From JAUILA01 sp050289805 (lineage in GTDB: Bacteria; Bacteroidota; Bacteroidia; Cytophagales; Cyclobacteriaceae), in the NCBI GenBank assembly GCA_050289805.1, contig JBNKGL010000014.1, positions 1 to 64,000 of the forward strand: a stretch of 64,000 bases of DNA. Direction: 5' to 3'. Of the stretch, positions 15,432-24,979 are shown in pieces; the stretch's first letter is position 1, and each line of letters begins with the position of its first letter. The translations under genes and the position numbers were made by a program. The notes under the pieces were generated by a model, which was given only the letters and a program-made list of their open reading frames with translations, did not search any database and was not told the origin of the DNA.

Positions 15432-16850
15432 ATGAATGAGCTTAGGAAATTAACTACCAAGGAACGAGCCCTGCAGATAAATCTGAAAAACGATATCTAC
15501 GGGACTCTGGCTGAAATTGGAGCCGGCCAGGATGTGGCTTCCAATTTTTTCAGGGCAGGGGGTGCATCCGGTACGATTGCAAAAACCATGTCGGCCTATG
15601 ACATGGCCTTCAGTGATGCCATTTATGGCGCACATGAACGATATGTTTGCGAGGCGCGCCTGAAGAAAATGCTTACCCATGAATATGACCTTCTTACCGA
15701 ACGTCTCCCATTAAAGGCCCAGACTCAGCGTTTTTTCGCCTTCGCGAATACCATGGAGTCTCTTAACTACAACAGGACCAATCAGGCGCATGGCTGGATA
15801 GGTCTGCGTTTCCAGCTCAAACCCAAGGGTGACTACAATGAATGTGTGATTCATGTAAAAATGCATGACAATGAAGCGGTCTCCCAGCAACAGGCTATAG
15901 GCGTGATCGGTGTGAACATGATATTCAGCTGTTTTTTCCTGGACCAGCCCGAGGAAATGTTGCTTTCGCTGATGGACGGTTTGCTTCCCGGTCGAATTGA
16001 AATCGATATGTTCCGCTTGAGCGGACCCGATTTTAAGCATGTCGACAGCAGGTTGATGAGCCTGAAACTTGTTCGAAGCGGATTTACCCAGGCGGCAATG
16101 TTCGGACCGGATGGGGAAGTACTTCAACCCAGTGAAGCGCTTTATAAACGAAATGTTCTGGTGCTTCGCGGCAGGTTCAGACCTGTGACCCACGTAAATG
16201 TGGATATGCTGCTGGCCGCGCGCCGTCAGTTCAAGCGTGAGCCGGATGTGGATAAGGATCGGATCATGGTACTTACCGAGCTGACCCTGACTAACCTTGA
16301 AACAGACGGGGAGATTGATGAAAAAGACTTCTTGAACCGTGTGGATATAATTTGTTCCCTGGGACAGAATGTAATGATCTCAAATTACCAGGAATACTAC
16401 AAGGTCGTGGGCTACCTGTCGGATATGAACCGAGGCAGGAAAATTGGCATAATCCTGGGAATTCATAACCTTCAGCGGGTATTTGATGAAAAATACTACA
16501 CCGACCTCAGAGGCGGCGTGCTGGAAGCATTCGGTACCCTGTTTGGTCATAATGTGAAATTATATGTGTATCCCTCCCAGAGAGACGGTTCCGATGAGCT
16601 CTATACACTCGATAATTTTGAATTACCCCCGAATCAGCAATCCCTGTTCAAATTCCTGCTCGATAACGACAAGTTAGTGAATATCCGTAATGTGAATAAG
16701 GAGCATCTGCATATCATCAGCGACGATGTATTGCATATGATCCAGTCCGGAGAGCCTGGTTGGGAGGCCATGGTTCCCAGAAAGGTCGCCGCCGCCATTA
16801 AGAAGAAGAGCTTGTTCAATTACCCCGGTGATACCGTTAAAAGTAAATAG
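15432..16850 (+). CDS. Conserved protein of unknown function (472 aa; often mislabelled in databases)
   Basis: A long soluble protein with no signal peptide or membrane segments. The N-terminus (LTTKERALQINL, EIGAGQDVASNFFRAGG, SGTIAKTMSAYDMAFSDAIYG) is strongly reminiscent of a widespread bacterial family whose automatic labels, such as nicotinate-nucleotide adenylyltransferase or TonB receptor, are not supported by any motif I can see here. There is no HxGH nucleotidyltransferase motif and no barrel. Its own promoter box lies upstream and it is followed by the hut locus, without overlap. Function unknown. Confidence 0.8.
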   Translation: MNELRKLTTKERALQINLKNDIYGTLAEIGAGQDVASNFFRAGGASGTIAKTMSAYDMAFSDAIYGAHERYVCEARLKKMLTHEYDLLTERLPLKAQTQRFFAFANTMESLNYNRTNQAHGWIGLRFQLKPKGDYNECVIHVKMHDNEAVSQQQAIGVIGVNMIFSCFFLDQPEEMLLSLMDGLLPGRIEIDMFRLSGPDFKHVDSRLMSLKLVRSGFTQAAMFGPDGEVLQPSEALYKRNVLVLRGRFRPVTHVNVDMLLAARRQFKREPDVDKDRIMVLTELTLTNLETDGEIDEKDFLNRVDIICSLGQNVMISNYQEYYKVVGYLSDMNRGRKIGIILGIHNLQRVFDEKYYTDLRGGVLEAFGTLFGHNVKLYVYPSQRDGSDELYTLDNFELPPNQQSLFKFLLDNDKLVNIRNVNKEHLHIISDDVLHMIQSGEPGWEAMVPRKVAAAIKKKSLFNYPGDTVKSK

Positions 16851-16891
16851 CCGCACCCTAAAAAATTCCTGAATTATTTGAGGCCAATCAT

Positions 16892-16921
16892 TTTGTGTCA
16901 CACAACTTCAGTCTATATTTG
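16892..16921 (+). promoter_or_regulatory. Putative promoter of the MarR-GNAT/hut operon
   Basis: TTTG at 16892-16895, an 18-bp spacer and TATATTTG at 16914-16921 form a near-ideal Bacteroidota -33/-7 promoter. The start codon at 16945 is 23 bp beyond the -7 box. Confidence 0.65.
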
Positions 16922-16923
16922 TA

Positions 16924-16941
16924 AGTACTTATATAAATACT
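16924..16941 (+). promoter_or_regulatory. Palindromic operator candidate at the hut operon start
   Basis: AGTACTTATATAAATACT is an 18-bp palindrome with a single imperfect pair. It sits between the -7 box and the ATG of the MarR-domain regulator. Position and length fit a MarR-type operator, implying autoregulation and control of the hut genes. This is inferred from position only. Confidence 0.5.
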
Positions 16942-16944
16942 ATT

Positions 16945-17757
16945 ATGTTATATAAAAAAGCAGGTTATCTCACCCTGGGATCACGTTTGAAGCGGCTTGG
17001 AGAGCGTGCGCTTAACGAAGTGAGAACAGTTTATCGCCAGTCTGAAGTGGAGTTCGAGACAAGCTGGTTCCCTGTTTTTTATGTACTTCAGCAAAAACCG
17101 AAATGTTCAATTCTTGAGCTGTCACAGGAGCTCGAGGTAAGTCACTCCGCAATTTCACAGCTCATATCACAGCTTGAAAGGAAGGGGTTGATTGATATCC
17201 GGGTATCGCAGGAAGATCAGCGAAAAAAGGAAATAGTGCTGACTGATTCGGGCAATGCCCTGATGGAAAAAGTACTTCCCATGTGGCGGGCATTCGAAAT
17301 GAGCTTTCGTGAACATCTCGATCCGAACTTACTGGATACATTGGATAGCCTTGAGGTTGCCCTTGATTCCGGTCAGATTGCCGCCACAGCACTGGATAAT
17401 CTCCATCAAAATGAAGAAGTGACCATCAAATTTTTATCAGTCATCAATGATGAAATTTCTGACTTTAATGCGGCTTATAGATTGAATACAGAAACCGGAA
17501 ACCGGTTTGTCATTGTGAAGCAAGGTGATTTGCTGGTGGGCGTGCTCTGTTATGAACCCACGAAACACGAAATCATAATGAGTGATATTTATGTTTTGCC
17601 CGGATTCAGGAGGCGCGGACTGGCCAGCAGGATGTTCGGTCAACTATTTTCTGAACATGGCGAAAAGCTTGTCCGCATGCACCGCACAAGTCCGGAACTG
17701 CTTCATTTGCTGCACAAGGCCGGATATTCATTTACTGTAGACATTGTTACAACCTGA
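16945..17757 (+). CDS. MarR regulator fused to a GNAT acetyltransferase domain
   Basis: 270 aa. Residues 1-150 are a MarR winged helix (SILELSQELEVSHSAISQLISQ; wing with SQEDQRKKEIVL). Residues about 155-270 form a GNAT domain with the acetyl-CoA-binding motif LPGFRRRGLASRMFGQL. Such MarR-GNAT fusions are a known architecture; the acetyl acceptor is unknown. It lies directly upstream of hutH (2-nt gap), so it probably regulates histidine use and is part of the same transcript. Confidence 0.9.
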   Translation: MLYKKAGYLTLGSRLKRLGERALNEVRTVYRQSEVEFETSWFPVFYVLQQKPKCSILELSQELEVSHSAISQLISQLERKGLIDIRVSQEDQRKKEIVLTDSGNALMEKVLPMWRAFEMSFREHLDPNLLDTLDSLEVALDSGQIAATALDNLHQNEEVTIKFLSVINDEISDFNAAYRLNTETGNRFVIVKQGDLLVGVLCYEPTKHEIIMSDIYVLPGFRRRGLASRMFGQLFSEHGEKLVRMHRTSPELLHLLHKAGYSFTVDIVTT

Positions 17758-17759
17758 TT

Positions 17760-19301
17760 ATGGAATTTAAATACGGAGAGGATAAACTGACGATTTCGAA
17801 GGCTATGCAACTGGCGAATGGTAGCATAAAGGGCCATATCGGATCAACAGCGGCTGAGGCAGTAGAAAAAAGCTGGCAGCGCGCGATGGAAATTGCAGAA
17901 GGTACAGAGGCGGTCTACGGCGTAAATACCGGTTTTGGTCCGCTGTGTGCTACACGTGTTAGCAGCGACAAGGTAGTTGAACTCCAGTACAACTTACTTC
18001 GCAGCCACAGTGTTGGGGTGGGTGCCCCGATTCCCGACATTGTAGTCAGGCTGATGCTGATCACCAAAATTCACTCTCTGGCACAGGGATTCTCAGGAAT
18101 TCAGCCCGCGGCTTTGGAGCGAATGATCTGGCACCTTGACAGTAACGTGTTGCCGGTCGTCCCTGAAAAAGGCAGTGTAGGGGCTTCGGGAGATCTTGCA
18201 CCACTGGCGCATTTATGTCTTCCCCTCATTGGTGACGGATATGTCATGGAAAACGGGGTAAAAAAGCCGGCTTCCGGGGTTTTAAAATCTCATGGACTTG
18301 CACCGCTCAACCTGGGTCCCAAGGAAGGTCTTGCCCTTATCAACGGCACCCAATTCATTCTCGCCTTTGCAGTCGCCTTTGCCGACCGGTTCAGTTCGTT
18401 GCTTGACATCGCTGATATCGCCGGAGCGTTGTCACTTGAAGGGCTGGAAGGTTCATCCAAGCCATTTGAAGCGGCACTTCATGAACTTCGACCGTATGCC
18501 GGCAGCCGTCTTGTTGCCGGCAGACTACGGAAGCTTCTCGTTGGTTCTGAGATTTTGAAATCCCATGAACATTGTGAGCGCGTCCAGGATCCATATTCGC
18601 TGCGGTGCATGCCAGCCGTTCACGGTGCTTCGAGAAACGCCTATTATCATCTTGCTGAAATGGTAGAAGTTGAGTTGAATTCGGTAACCGACAATCCGAT
18701 TTTATTGCCCGACGGCAGGTCTATCAGCGGCGGTAATTTTCATGGCCAGCCCCTGGCGATCCCGCTAGATTATGCCACAATTGCGGCTGCTGAATTGGGG
18801 AATATATCCGAGAGAAGATCATATCTCATGCTGGAGGGTAAATATGGACTACCATCCATGCTGATCCGGGATGCGGGGGTAAATTCAGGATTTATGATCC
18901 CTCAATATACTGCGGCGGCCCTCGTTACCGAAAACCGTGCGATGTGTTTTCCTACCAGTGCCGACAGTGTTCCAACCGGCATGGGGCAGGAGGATCATGT
19001 TTCAATGGGATCGATAAGCGGCAGAAAAGCCTTTGAAGTCGCCGGCAATGTTTTCCATATTTTCTCTGTCGAACTGATGTATGCTGCACAGGCCATGGAT
19101 TACCGGCGTCCCAGAACCAGCAGTCCTGTTTTGGAGGCTGTGCATGCCTGGATTCGTGACCGTGTGGATCATGTTGAAAAAGACCGCATTTTCAGTGAAG
19201 ACATGGAATTAATTTACAATTCACTTATTTCAGGTGAGTTTTTACAAATGGCCGAAACGGCTGCAAAAGAACTTGACATAGATTTAAATTCAGAGCGATG
19301 A
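17760..19301 (+). CDS. hutH: Histidine ammonia-lyase HutH
   Basis: 513 aa. Deaminates histidine to urocanate. The self-forming MIO cofactor tripeptide Ala142-Ser143-Gly144 lies in GSVGASGDLAPLAH; the YGVNTGFG loop is at about 53-60. FHGQP and the C-terminal GQEDHVSMGS motif are also present. First enzyme of the pathway; its stop overlaps the hutU start by 4 nt. Confidence 0.96.
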   Translation: MEFKYGEDKLTISKAMQLANGSIKGHIGSTAAEAVEKSWQRAMEIAEGTEAVYGVNTGFGPLCATRVSSDKVVELQYNLLRSHSVGVGAPIPDIVVRLMLITKIHSLAQGFSGIQPAALERMIWHLDSNVLPVVPEKGSVGASGDLAPLAHLCLPLIGDGYVMENGVKKPASGVLKSHGLAPLNLGPKEGLALINGTQFILAFAVAFADRFSSLLDIADIAGALSLEGLEGSSKPFEAALHELRPYAGSRLVAGRLRKLLVGSEILKSHEHCERVQDPYSLRCMPAVHGASRNAYYHLAEMVEVELNSVTDNPILLPDGRSISGGNFHGQPLAIPLDYATIAAAELGNISERRSYLMLEGKYGLPSMLIRDAGVNSGFMIPQYTAAALVTENRAMCFPTSADSVPTGMGQEDHVSMGSISGRKAFEVAGNVFHIFSVELMYAAQAMDYRRPRTSSPVLEAVHAWIRDRVDHVEKDRIFSEDMELIYNSLISGEFLQMAETAAKELDIDLNSER

Positions 19302-20971
19302 CCGATTTGAAAAATTTCATTGAACAATTTGCAAAGCACCCGGGTTATTCCGCCCCGCGCGGTAGTACACTCCACGCCAAATCCTGGCAGACGGAGGCCC
19401 CGCTGCGGATGCTGCTCAATAACCTGGATGCTGAAGTAGCTGAAGATCCTGAGAATCTTATTGTTTACGGGGGAACGGGACAAGCTGCGCGAAATGTGGA
19501 GTCCCTGCAAAAAATTATTGAAGTTTTATTAAAGCTGGATGATAATCATTCATTACTGGTTCAGTCGGGTAAACCTGTCGGCGTTGTTCGCACACATCCT
19601 GAAGCACCGCGGGTTCTGATTGCCAACAGCAACCTGGTACCAGCCTGGGCCAACTGGGAACATTTCGAAGAGTTGAAGGAACGGGGTTTGATGATGTACG
19701 GACAGATGACTGCGGGCAGCTGGATCTATATTGGTTCTCAGGGCATTCTCCAGGGTACGTATGAAACTTTCATGGCTTGTGCAAAAAAGCATTTTGGAGG
19801 AGACCTTCGTCATAAACTTCTGGTGACGGGCGGCCTTGGCGGAATGGGTGGAGCCCAGCCTCTTGCGGCCACGATGGCAGGAGCAAGTTTTCTGGGAGTG
19901 GATATTGATCCGAAGCGGATTGAAAAAAGGCTGGAAACCAGGTACATCGACCGGATGACCACTTCCTATGAGGAGGCTGTTGAATGGGTAATCAAGGCTC
20001 GCGAAAACGGTGAAGCTTTATCTGTTGGACTCGTGGGGGATATTGGTGATGTTCTGGAAAGGCTGCTGGCAGATAATATCATTCCCGATGTCCTTACAGA
20101 TCAGACGTCAGCACACGACCCTGTGAATGGTTATGTTCCCAATGGCCTCAGTCTCGAGGAGGCGCTTAAGCTTCGTAAATCTGACCCGGTGCTGTACAAG
20201 GAAAAAAGCCTGAAGAGCATGGCTCGTCATGTAGGATTTATGCTGGCACTCATGGACAGGGGAGCGGTAACATTTGACTACGGCAATAATCTGCGTGAAT
20301 TTGCGAGGCAGGGAGGGGAGAAGGATGCGTTTCGTTTTCCTGGTTTTACTCCGGCGTATATCCGACCACTGTTCTGTGAAGGTAAGGGGCCTTTCCGATG
20401 GGTAGCGCTTTCCGGAAAGCCGGAAGATATTTATGCAACCGACGAGGCACTGATTGAGGCCTTTCCTGAAAATACAGATTTGATACGATGGCTAAAGCAG
20501 GCAAAGGAAAAAATAGCATTTCAGGGATTACCCAGCAGGATTTGCTGGCTTGGAATGGGCGAGCGAGAGAAGGCCGGACTTATCTTTAATGAATTGGTAC
20601 GCAGCGGTAAGGTAAGCGCGCCCATCGTTATCGGGCGTGACCATCTGGATTGCGGATCCGTCGCTTCACCAAATCGGGAAACAGAATCAATGCTGGATGG
20701 CAGTGATGCGGTATCCGACTGGCCGCTTCTGAACCTGATGTCTAATACCGCCGGTGGAGCTACATGGGTGTCTTTCCATCACGGTGGAGGTGTGGGTATC
20801 GGATATTCGCAGCATGCGGGAATGGTTGTACTTGCCGACGGCACTGAGCGCGCTGAACGCTGTTTACGAAGGGTTCTTTTCAATGACCCCGCCATGGGTA
20901 TTTTCAGGCACAGCGATGCAGGCTATGAAAAAGCGATCGGGAATAAGGAGAAATTCAACCTGTCGATATGA
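19298..20971 (+). CDS. hutU: Urocanate hydratase HutU
   Basis: 557 aa, standard for NAD+-dependent urocanase, which converts urocanate to imidazolonepropionate. Family motifs include VYGGTGQAARN, MYGQMTAGSWIYIGSQGI, TGGLGGMGGAQPLAA (NAD site) and DQTSAHDP. Overlaps hutH and hutI by 4 nt each, so the three genes are translationally coupled. Confidence 0.96.
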   Translation: MTDLKNFIEQFAKHPGYSAPRGSTLHAKSWQTEAPLRMLLNNLDAEVAEDPENLIVYGGTGQAARNVESLQKIIEVLLKLDDNHSLLVQSGKPVGVVRTHPEAPRVLIANSNLVPAWANWEHFEELKERGLMMYGQMTAGSWIYIGSQGILQGTYETFMACAKKHFGGDLRHKLLVTGGLGGMGGAQPLAATMAGASFLGVDIDPKRIEKRLETRYIDRMTTSYEEAVEWVIKARENGEALSVGLVGDIGDVLERLLADNIIPDVLTDQTSAHDPVNGYVPNGLSLEEALKLRKSDPVLYKEKSLKSMARHVGFMLALMDRGAVTFDYGNNLREFARQGGEKDAFRFPGFTPAYIRPLFCEGKGPFRWVALSGKPEDIYATDEALIEAFPENTDLIRWLKQAKEKIAFQGLPSRICWLGMGEREKAGLIFNELVRSGKVSAPIVIGRDHLDCGSVASPNRETESMLDGSDAVSDWPLLNLMSNTAGGATWVSFHHGGGVGIGYSQHAGMVVLADGTERAERCLRRVLFNDPAMGIFRHSDAGYEKAIGNKEKFNLSI

Positions 20972-22212
20972 TGATTCTCCACGGACCATTTAAGGAAGTA
21001 ATTTCACTGGACGATCTGTCGGTACGCGGCCCGTTGTCGGATGAAAAAATTCTTCGGACACCTGACGCAGGAATTGTTACCGAGGATGGCAGGATACGGG
21101 AAAAAGGGAAATATGCTGAATTATCGGCGCAATTTCCAGATGCCAAACGCGATACCACGGGAGCAGGAATGATAGTGCTGCCGGGTTTTATTGATGCACA
21201 TACACATCTTTGCTGGGCAAGGGATCGGGTGATGGATTATGCACTGCGGGTTTCGGGAAAATCCTATCTTGAAATTGCCGAAGCCGGCGGAGGTATCTGG
21301 TCATCCGTTTTAAAAACGCGGGATGCAGCTGACGACCTTCTTGTAAGTGAGACTGTATCGCGTGCCCGGCGTCATTTGCATGATGGCGTAACCACGATTG
21401 AGGTAAAAAGCGGTTACGGACTTTCCGTTGAATCGGAATTGAAACTCTTGCGGGCGATTCAAACCGCAAACCAGCAATGTGTAGCAGACCTCATTCCTAC
21501 CTGCCTGGCCGCCCACATGAAACCCCGTGATTTTCAAGGCAGCAGTCGGGCATATCTTAACCTGTTGCTTCATGAGTTATTGCCTGCGATACAAGCTGAA
21601 CAGTTATCCCGGCGATTGGATATTTTTATTGAAAAAACCGCATTTGACCCTGATGAAGGGCAATTTTACCTGAAAAGAGCAGCATCTATAGGTTTTGATA
21701 TTACTGTTCATGCCGATCAGTTTTCGGTAGGGGGAAGTGAAGTCGGCGTTGCAGTCGGTGCAAAATCTGTGGACCACCTGGAAGCATCCGGCGAAAGGGA
21801 AATATCACTCATATGTGCTTCGGAAACTACTGCGGTGGCATTACCGGGGGCTTCCCTTGGTCTGGGAATGGCCTTTACACCTGCGCGTAAAATTCTGGAT
21901 GGTGGCGGTATACTGGCAATTGCAAGTGACTGGAATCCGGGATCCGCCCCCATGGGTGACCTGGTAATGCAGGCATCTGTGCTCGGTACGTTTGAAAAGT
22001 TGTCCATTGCAGAGACTCTTGCAGGTCTCACCTTCCGGGCAGCGCATGCTCTCGGACTTACAGACCGCGGCCGTCTGTCTGCCGGAGAATGGGCAGACAT
22101 GCAAGCCTATAACACCGATGATTATCGTTCAATTTTCTATCACCAGGGGCGATTGAAACCGTCTTTTGTCTGGAAAAGAGGCCAGGCAACCAGCCCCATC
22201 ATTACTGATTAG
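20968..22212 (+). CDS. hutI: Imidazolonepropionase HutI
   Basis: 414 aa amidohydrolase that opens imidazolone-5-propionate to N-formimino-L-glutamate. Metal-binding DAHTHLCWARDR follows the GFIDAHTH pattern. VHADQFS carries another metal ligand, and ASDWNPGSAP is the C-terminal family motif. Last hut gene here: no hutG, hutF or ftcD follows, so the final step must be encoded elsewhere. Overlaps the convergent hydrolase gene by 11 bp. Confidence 0.95.
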   Translation: MMILHGPFKEVISLDDLSVRGPLSDEKILRTPDAGIVTEDGRIREKGKYAELSAQFPDAKRDTTGAGMIVLPGFIDAHTHLCWARDRVMDYALRVSGKSYLEIAEAGGGIWSSVLKTRDAADDLLVSETVSRARRHLHDGVTTIEVKSGYGLSVESELKLLRAIQTANQQCVADLIPTCLAAHMKPRDFQGSSRAYLNLLLHELLPAIQAEQLSRRLDIFIEKTAFDPDEGQFYLKRAASIGFDITVHADQFSVGGSEVGVAVGAKSVDHLEASGEREISLICASETTAVALPGASLGLGMAFTPARKILDGGGILAIASDWNPGSAPMGDLVMQASVLGTFEKLSIAETLAGLTFRAAHALGLTDRGRLSAGEWADMQAYNTDDYRSIFYHQGRLKPSFVWKRGQATSPIITD

Positions 22213-24103
22213 GCGACAACGTTAATTTACCAACAACGGGCAATTGAATCTGTGAAGGATACTTCTTCGAATGATGGATCACATTATGAGCCACAACTCC
22301 TTCCGATTCATCATAATTATTTCCTCCTGTATTCAGGTTTCGGGCGAAACGGGGGAAATTACTACTGGAGATTTCAATCCTGATCCGATGTCCCTTTTCA
22401 AAATAATTACTGGTCGACATAGGTGATAGTTTTAATGGGTATACTTCGCCGTCTTTCATAAAAACTTCCTTGTCGTATCCTTCCCGGTAACGTGCGCGCT
22501 GTATGGTCTCATCCAGGTTGTATGCGCTGCCATCGGGATATACATCAATAATTTTGATGGTGAAGTCGGTGTCTTTGGCGTCAGAGGAAACATACAACGT
22601 AGTTTCAATAAACCCACTCACCTCGATGCCTTCCTTCAGGGGTTCTGAAGTATAAACCAGGATATCATTTCGGGTTTCCATTTCCTGCTGGTCGAAAGAT
22701 CCGCCCTGAATGGCATTTCCTGTACAGCATACGTTTCCGCCATATGAAGTTACAGGATTCATAGGATCGTAGGTGAAGCGATCGGCATTTTCCTTTGCGG
22801 GCGGGTCGAGTGAGAGCTTTCCATCACCGAACAGGCTGTTGGCATTTCCATCACTATTCAGAAAGAGAGTCACAGGTGATGCTTCACGGGGAGGCCAGGT
22901 ATCGGAGGTTTGCCATTCATTACTGCCCATGGTATAATACTGAACCCTTGGAAGTTTTTCGGGATAGCCATTTTCTTCGCCCTTAAGCCAGTGATCAAAC
23001 CAGCCATAAATCTGTTCATCGTAATTCAGCCGTGCATCACCAACACTGCGCTCACCCACGACCGTATTTTCAGTTGCCCGGGTATATCCGCAGTGGAGGG
23101 TTGGTGCAATCACCAGGTATTGGTTATCAGCCACTTCCGGATCCTCAATATTATTTCGAATATGATTGAACAGGGCCAGGTTCGGACTGGTGGAAACGTC
23201 ATACCAGGATACAAACCAGAAACTTGGAACACCAAATCCCATGTCATCATGGTAGAGTCCTCCTTCATACCAGGCGGGATCATTGGGTTTACGGCGAACC
23301 ATTTTCTCAAACACACCTACTGGTCCGTTTACGTTTTTGATCATATCCTGTATGGGCAGGTGATAAAGTTCTTCAGACCAGTCGACCCTTGGGTATTCCG
23401 GCGCCATATCATAAAACCGCTGAATTCGTAAAAGGTCTTCCTGGGTTGCACCCTCGGGCAAACGAGGCTTCATTTCATCGTGCTGCGTATTATACAGCCA
23501 GGCAAAGAACAGCATCTGTTCCGCGCCGCCGCGATACCAGTTTCCCTGTTCATAAAAATCGCCAACTCTTCCCACTCCGGCACCAAAACCCTGCGGCACC
23601 ATCGCGGCATGGGCAGGATGATCCATCGCCGCAACCGCCATTTGCCATTCGGCTGTGGAAGAGCATCCCAATGTTCCGATCTTGCCGTTGCTCCATGGCT
23701 GTTCTGCCAGCCATGTAAAGGCATCGTACCCGTCTGTTAAGGGTGTGCCCAGAATATCCCACTCTCCTTCAGAGAAAAATCTTCCCCGTTCATTCTGAAC
23801 CACATACGCATATCCCCTGGAGACCGCTTCCATGGCCCGCTGATACGTGCGGGTTCTTTCTTCACCATCACCCCATGAGTTAAAATTATAGGGTGTCCTG
23901 GAAAAAATTACCGGGACTTTTCCATCTGTTTTAGGCCTGTAAATATCGGTAGCCAATCGTATTCCATCACGCATTGGCATCATCACCTTCTGATCGATAA
24001 TGGCGATTTCCTCGAGCTTTTCACGGATATCCTGTGCGCTTGCCGATCCGACAAGTAAAATGACAAGCAGGAAATTTAAATAGAATTGATAGGCCCTTTT
24101 CAT
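22202..24103 (-). CDS. Secreted CocE/NonD (S15-type) alpha/beta hydrolase
   Basis: 633 aa with a signal peptide ending near SASAQ24. The N-terminal hydrolase core contains DGIRLATDIYRP and RTPYN; the C-terminal X-Pro dipeptidyl-peptidase-type beta-sandwich contains SGFIETTLYVSSDAKDTDF and RIRIEISSSNFPR. The nucleophile region reads GTLGCSSTAEW (Ser148/149) where the family usually has GxSYxG, so the elbow is atypical. Substrate could be a peptide, acyl ester or beta-lactam-like amide. Monocistronic with its own upstream gap. Confidence 0.88.
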   Translation of the reverse strand: MKRAYQFYLNFLLVILLVGSASAQDIREKLEEIAIIDQKVMMPMRDGIRLATDIYRPKTDGKVPVIFSRTPYNFNSWGDGEERTRTYQRAMEAVSRGYAYVVQNERGRFFSEGEWDILGTPLTDGYDAFTWLAEQPWSNGKIGTLGCSSTAEWQMAVAAMDHPAHAAMVPQGFGAGVGRVGDFYEQGNWYRGGAEQMLFFAWLYNTQHDEMKPRLPEGATQEDLLRIQRFYDMAPEYPRVDWSEELYHLPIQDMIKNVNGPVGVFEKMVRRKPNDPAWYEGGLYHDDMGFGVPSFWFVSWYDVSTSPNLALFNHIRNNIEDPEVADNQYLVIAPTLHCGYTRATENTVVGERSVGDARLNYDEQIYGWFDHWLKGEENGYPEKLPRVQYYTMGSNEWQTSDTWPPREASPVTLFLNSDGNANSLFGDGKLSLDPPAKENADRFTYDPMNPVTSYGGNVCCTGNAIQGGSFDQQEMETRNDILVYTSEPLKEGIEVSGFIETTLYVSSDAKDTDFTIKIIDVYPDGSAYNLDETIQRARYREGYDKEVFMKDGEVYPLKLSPMSTSNYFEKGHRIRIEISSSNFPRFARNLNTGGNNYDESEGVVAHNVIHHSKKYPSQIQLPVVGKLTLSPNQ

Positions 24104-24175
24104 GGTAAGATTTGTTGGTTACCTGAATTTACGAAAGACCTCAGATCAATGCTAACCGTTGAAATAAATTATTGA

Positions 24176-24979
24176 TCAGATCAATTTCTGGCTGTTGCTG
24201 GCGGCCTCTTCCATAAGTTCTTCCGCTTTTTCCTTGCCCAGGTAATTATCAATAATACCATGGGCGATATAGAGGAGGGGCGTTAAAACAATTGCGATAA
24301 AGAATTTGTACATATAATTTATAGTGCCCACAGCGAATACCTGGTCTATAGACCACCTGTTTTCTGGGTTGGCAAGAAAATAAAATGCAATAAAGAGCAC
24401 GACGAAACTATCAATCAGCTGGGAAACCAGGGTTGATCCTGTTGCGCGCAGCCACAGCATTTTGCTGCCGGTCATAAACCGCAGCTTATGGAAAATAAAG
24501 ACATCAAGAAATTGTCCGATCAGGAATGCCGTAAGTGAACCTATAATAATTCCGGCAGCCTGCAGAAACACCTTATTAAAAGCATAATTGATATTGAAAG
24601 GATCTCCATCGGGCGTTACCGAATTCACTTCAAGCCAGAATGGTGCCGGGTCCAGCTTTGTAACAACTGAAATGATCAGGAAAGAATAGATGATGAACCC
24701 CACTGTAAGGAAAGTAATACGCCTCACACCCGCTCTTCCGAAGTATTCATTGATAATATCCGTGGTGATAAAGACTACCGGCCAAAGCACCACACCGGCT
24801 GTAAGATTAAAATCCAGCACCCAGTCTGAGAACAGGTTGATCTGTGCCGGATTGAAATTCAAGGTCGCCTCAAGTGAGAATATTTTTGTTCCTACCATTT
24901 CTGCCAGCAGGGCATTGGTAAGAAAGATCCCCGTGAGGACTATGAACAGGCGTTGCTTTTTTTTATCGAAAGATGTCAT
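24176..24979 (-). CDS. Queuosine precursor transporter (VUT/YhhQ family)
   Basis: 267 aa integral membrane protein with about six helices. Characteristic motifs are NALLAEMVGTKIF, GVVLWPVVFITTDIINEYFG and DSFVVLFIAF. The YhhQ family imports preQ0/preQ1 or queuine for tRNA modification. The start overlaps the RNase Z stop by 4 nt, a coupling to a tRNA-processing gene. The lysine-rich C-terminus is cytoplasmic. Confidence 0.92.
   Translation of the reverse strand: MTSFDKKKQRLFIVLTGIFLTNALLAEMVGTKIFSLEATLNFNPAQINLFSDWVLDFNLTAGVVLWPVVFITTDIINEYFGRAGVRRITFLTVGFIIYSFLIISVVTKLDPAPFWLEVNSVTPDGDPFNINYAFNKVFLQAAGIIIGSLTAFLIGQFLDVFIFHKLRFMTGSKMLWLRATGSTLVSQLIDSFVVLFIAFYFLANPENRWSIDQVFAVGTINYMYKFFIAIVLTPLLYIAHGIIDNYLGKEKAEELMEEAASNSQKLI

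Noticed and set aside
16945..22212. Complete histidine degradation operon to glutamate
   Set aside because: No hutG, hutF or ftcD gene is present in the window, so only the first three steps are supported.
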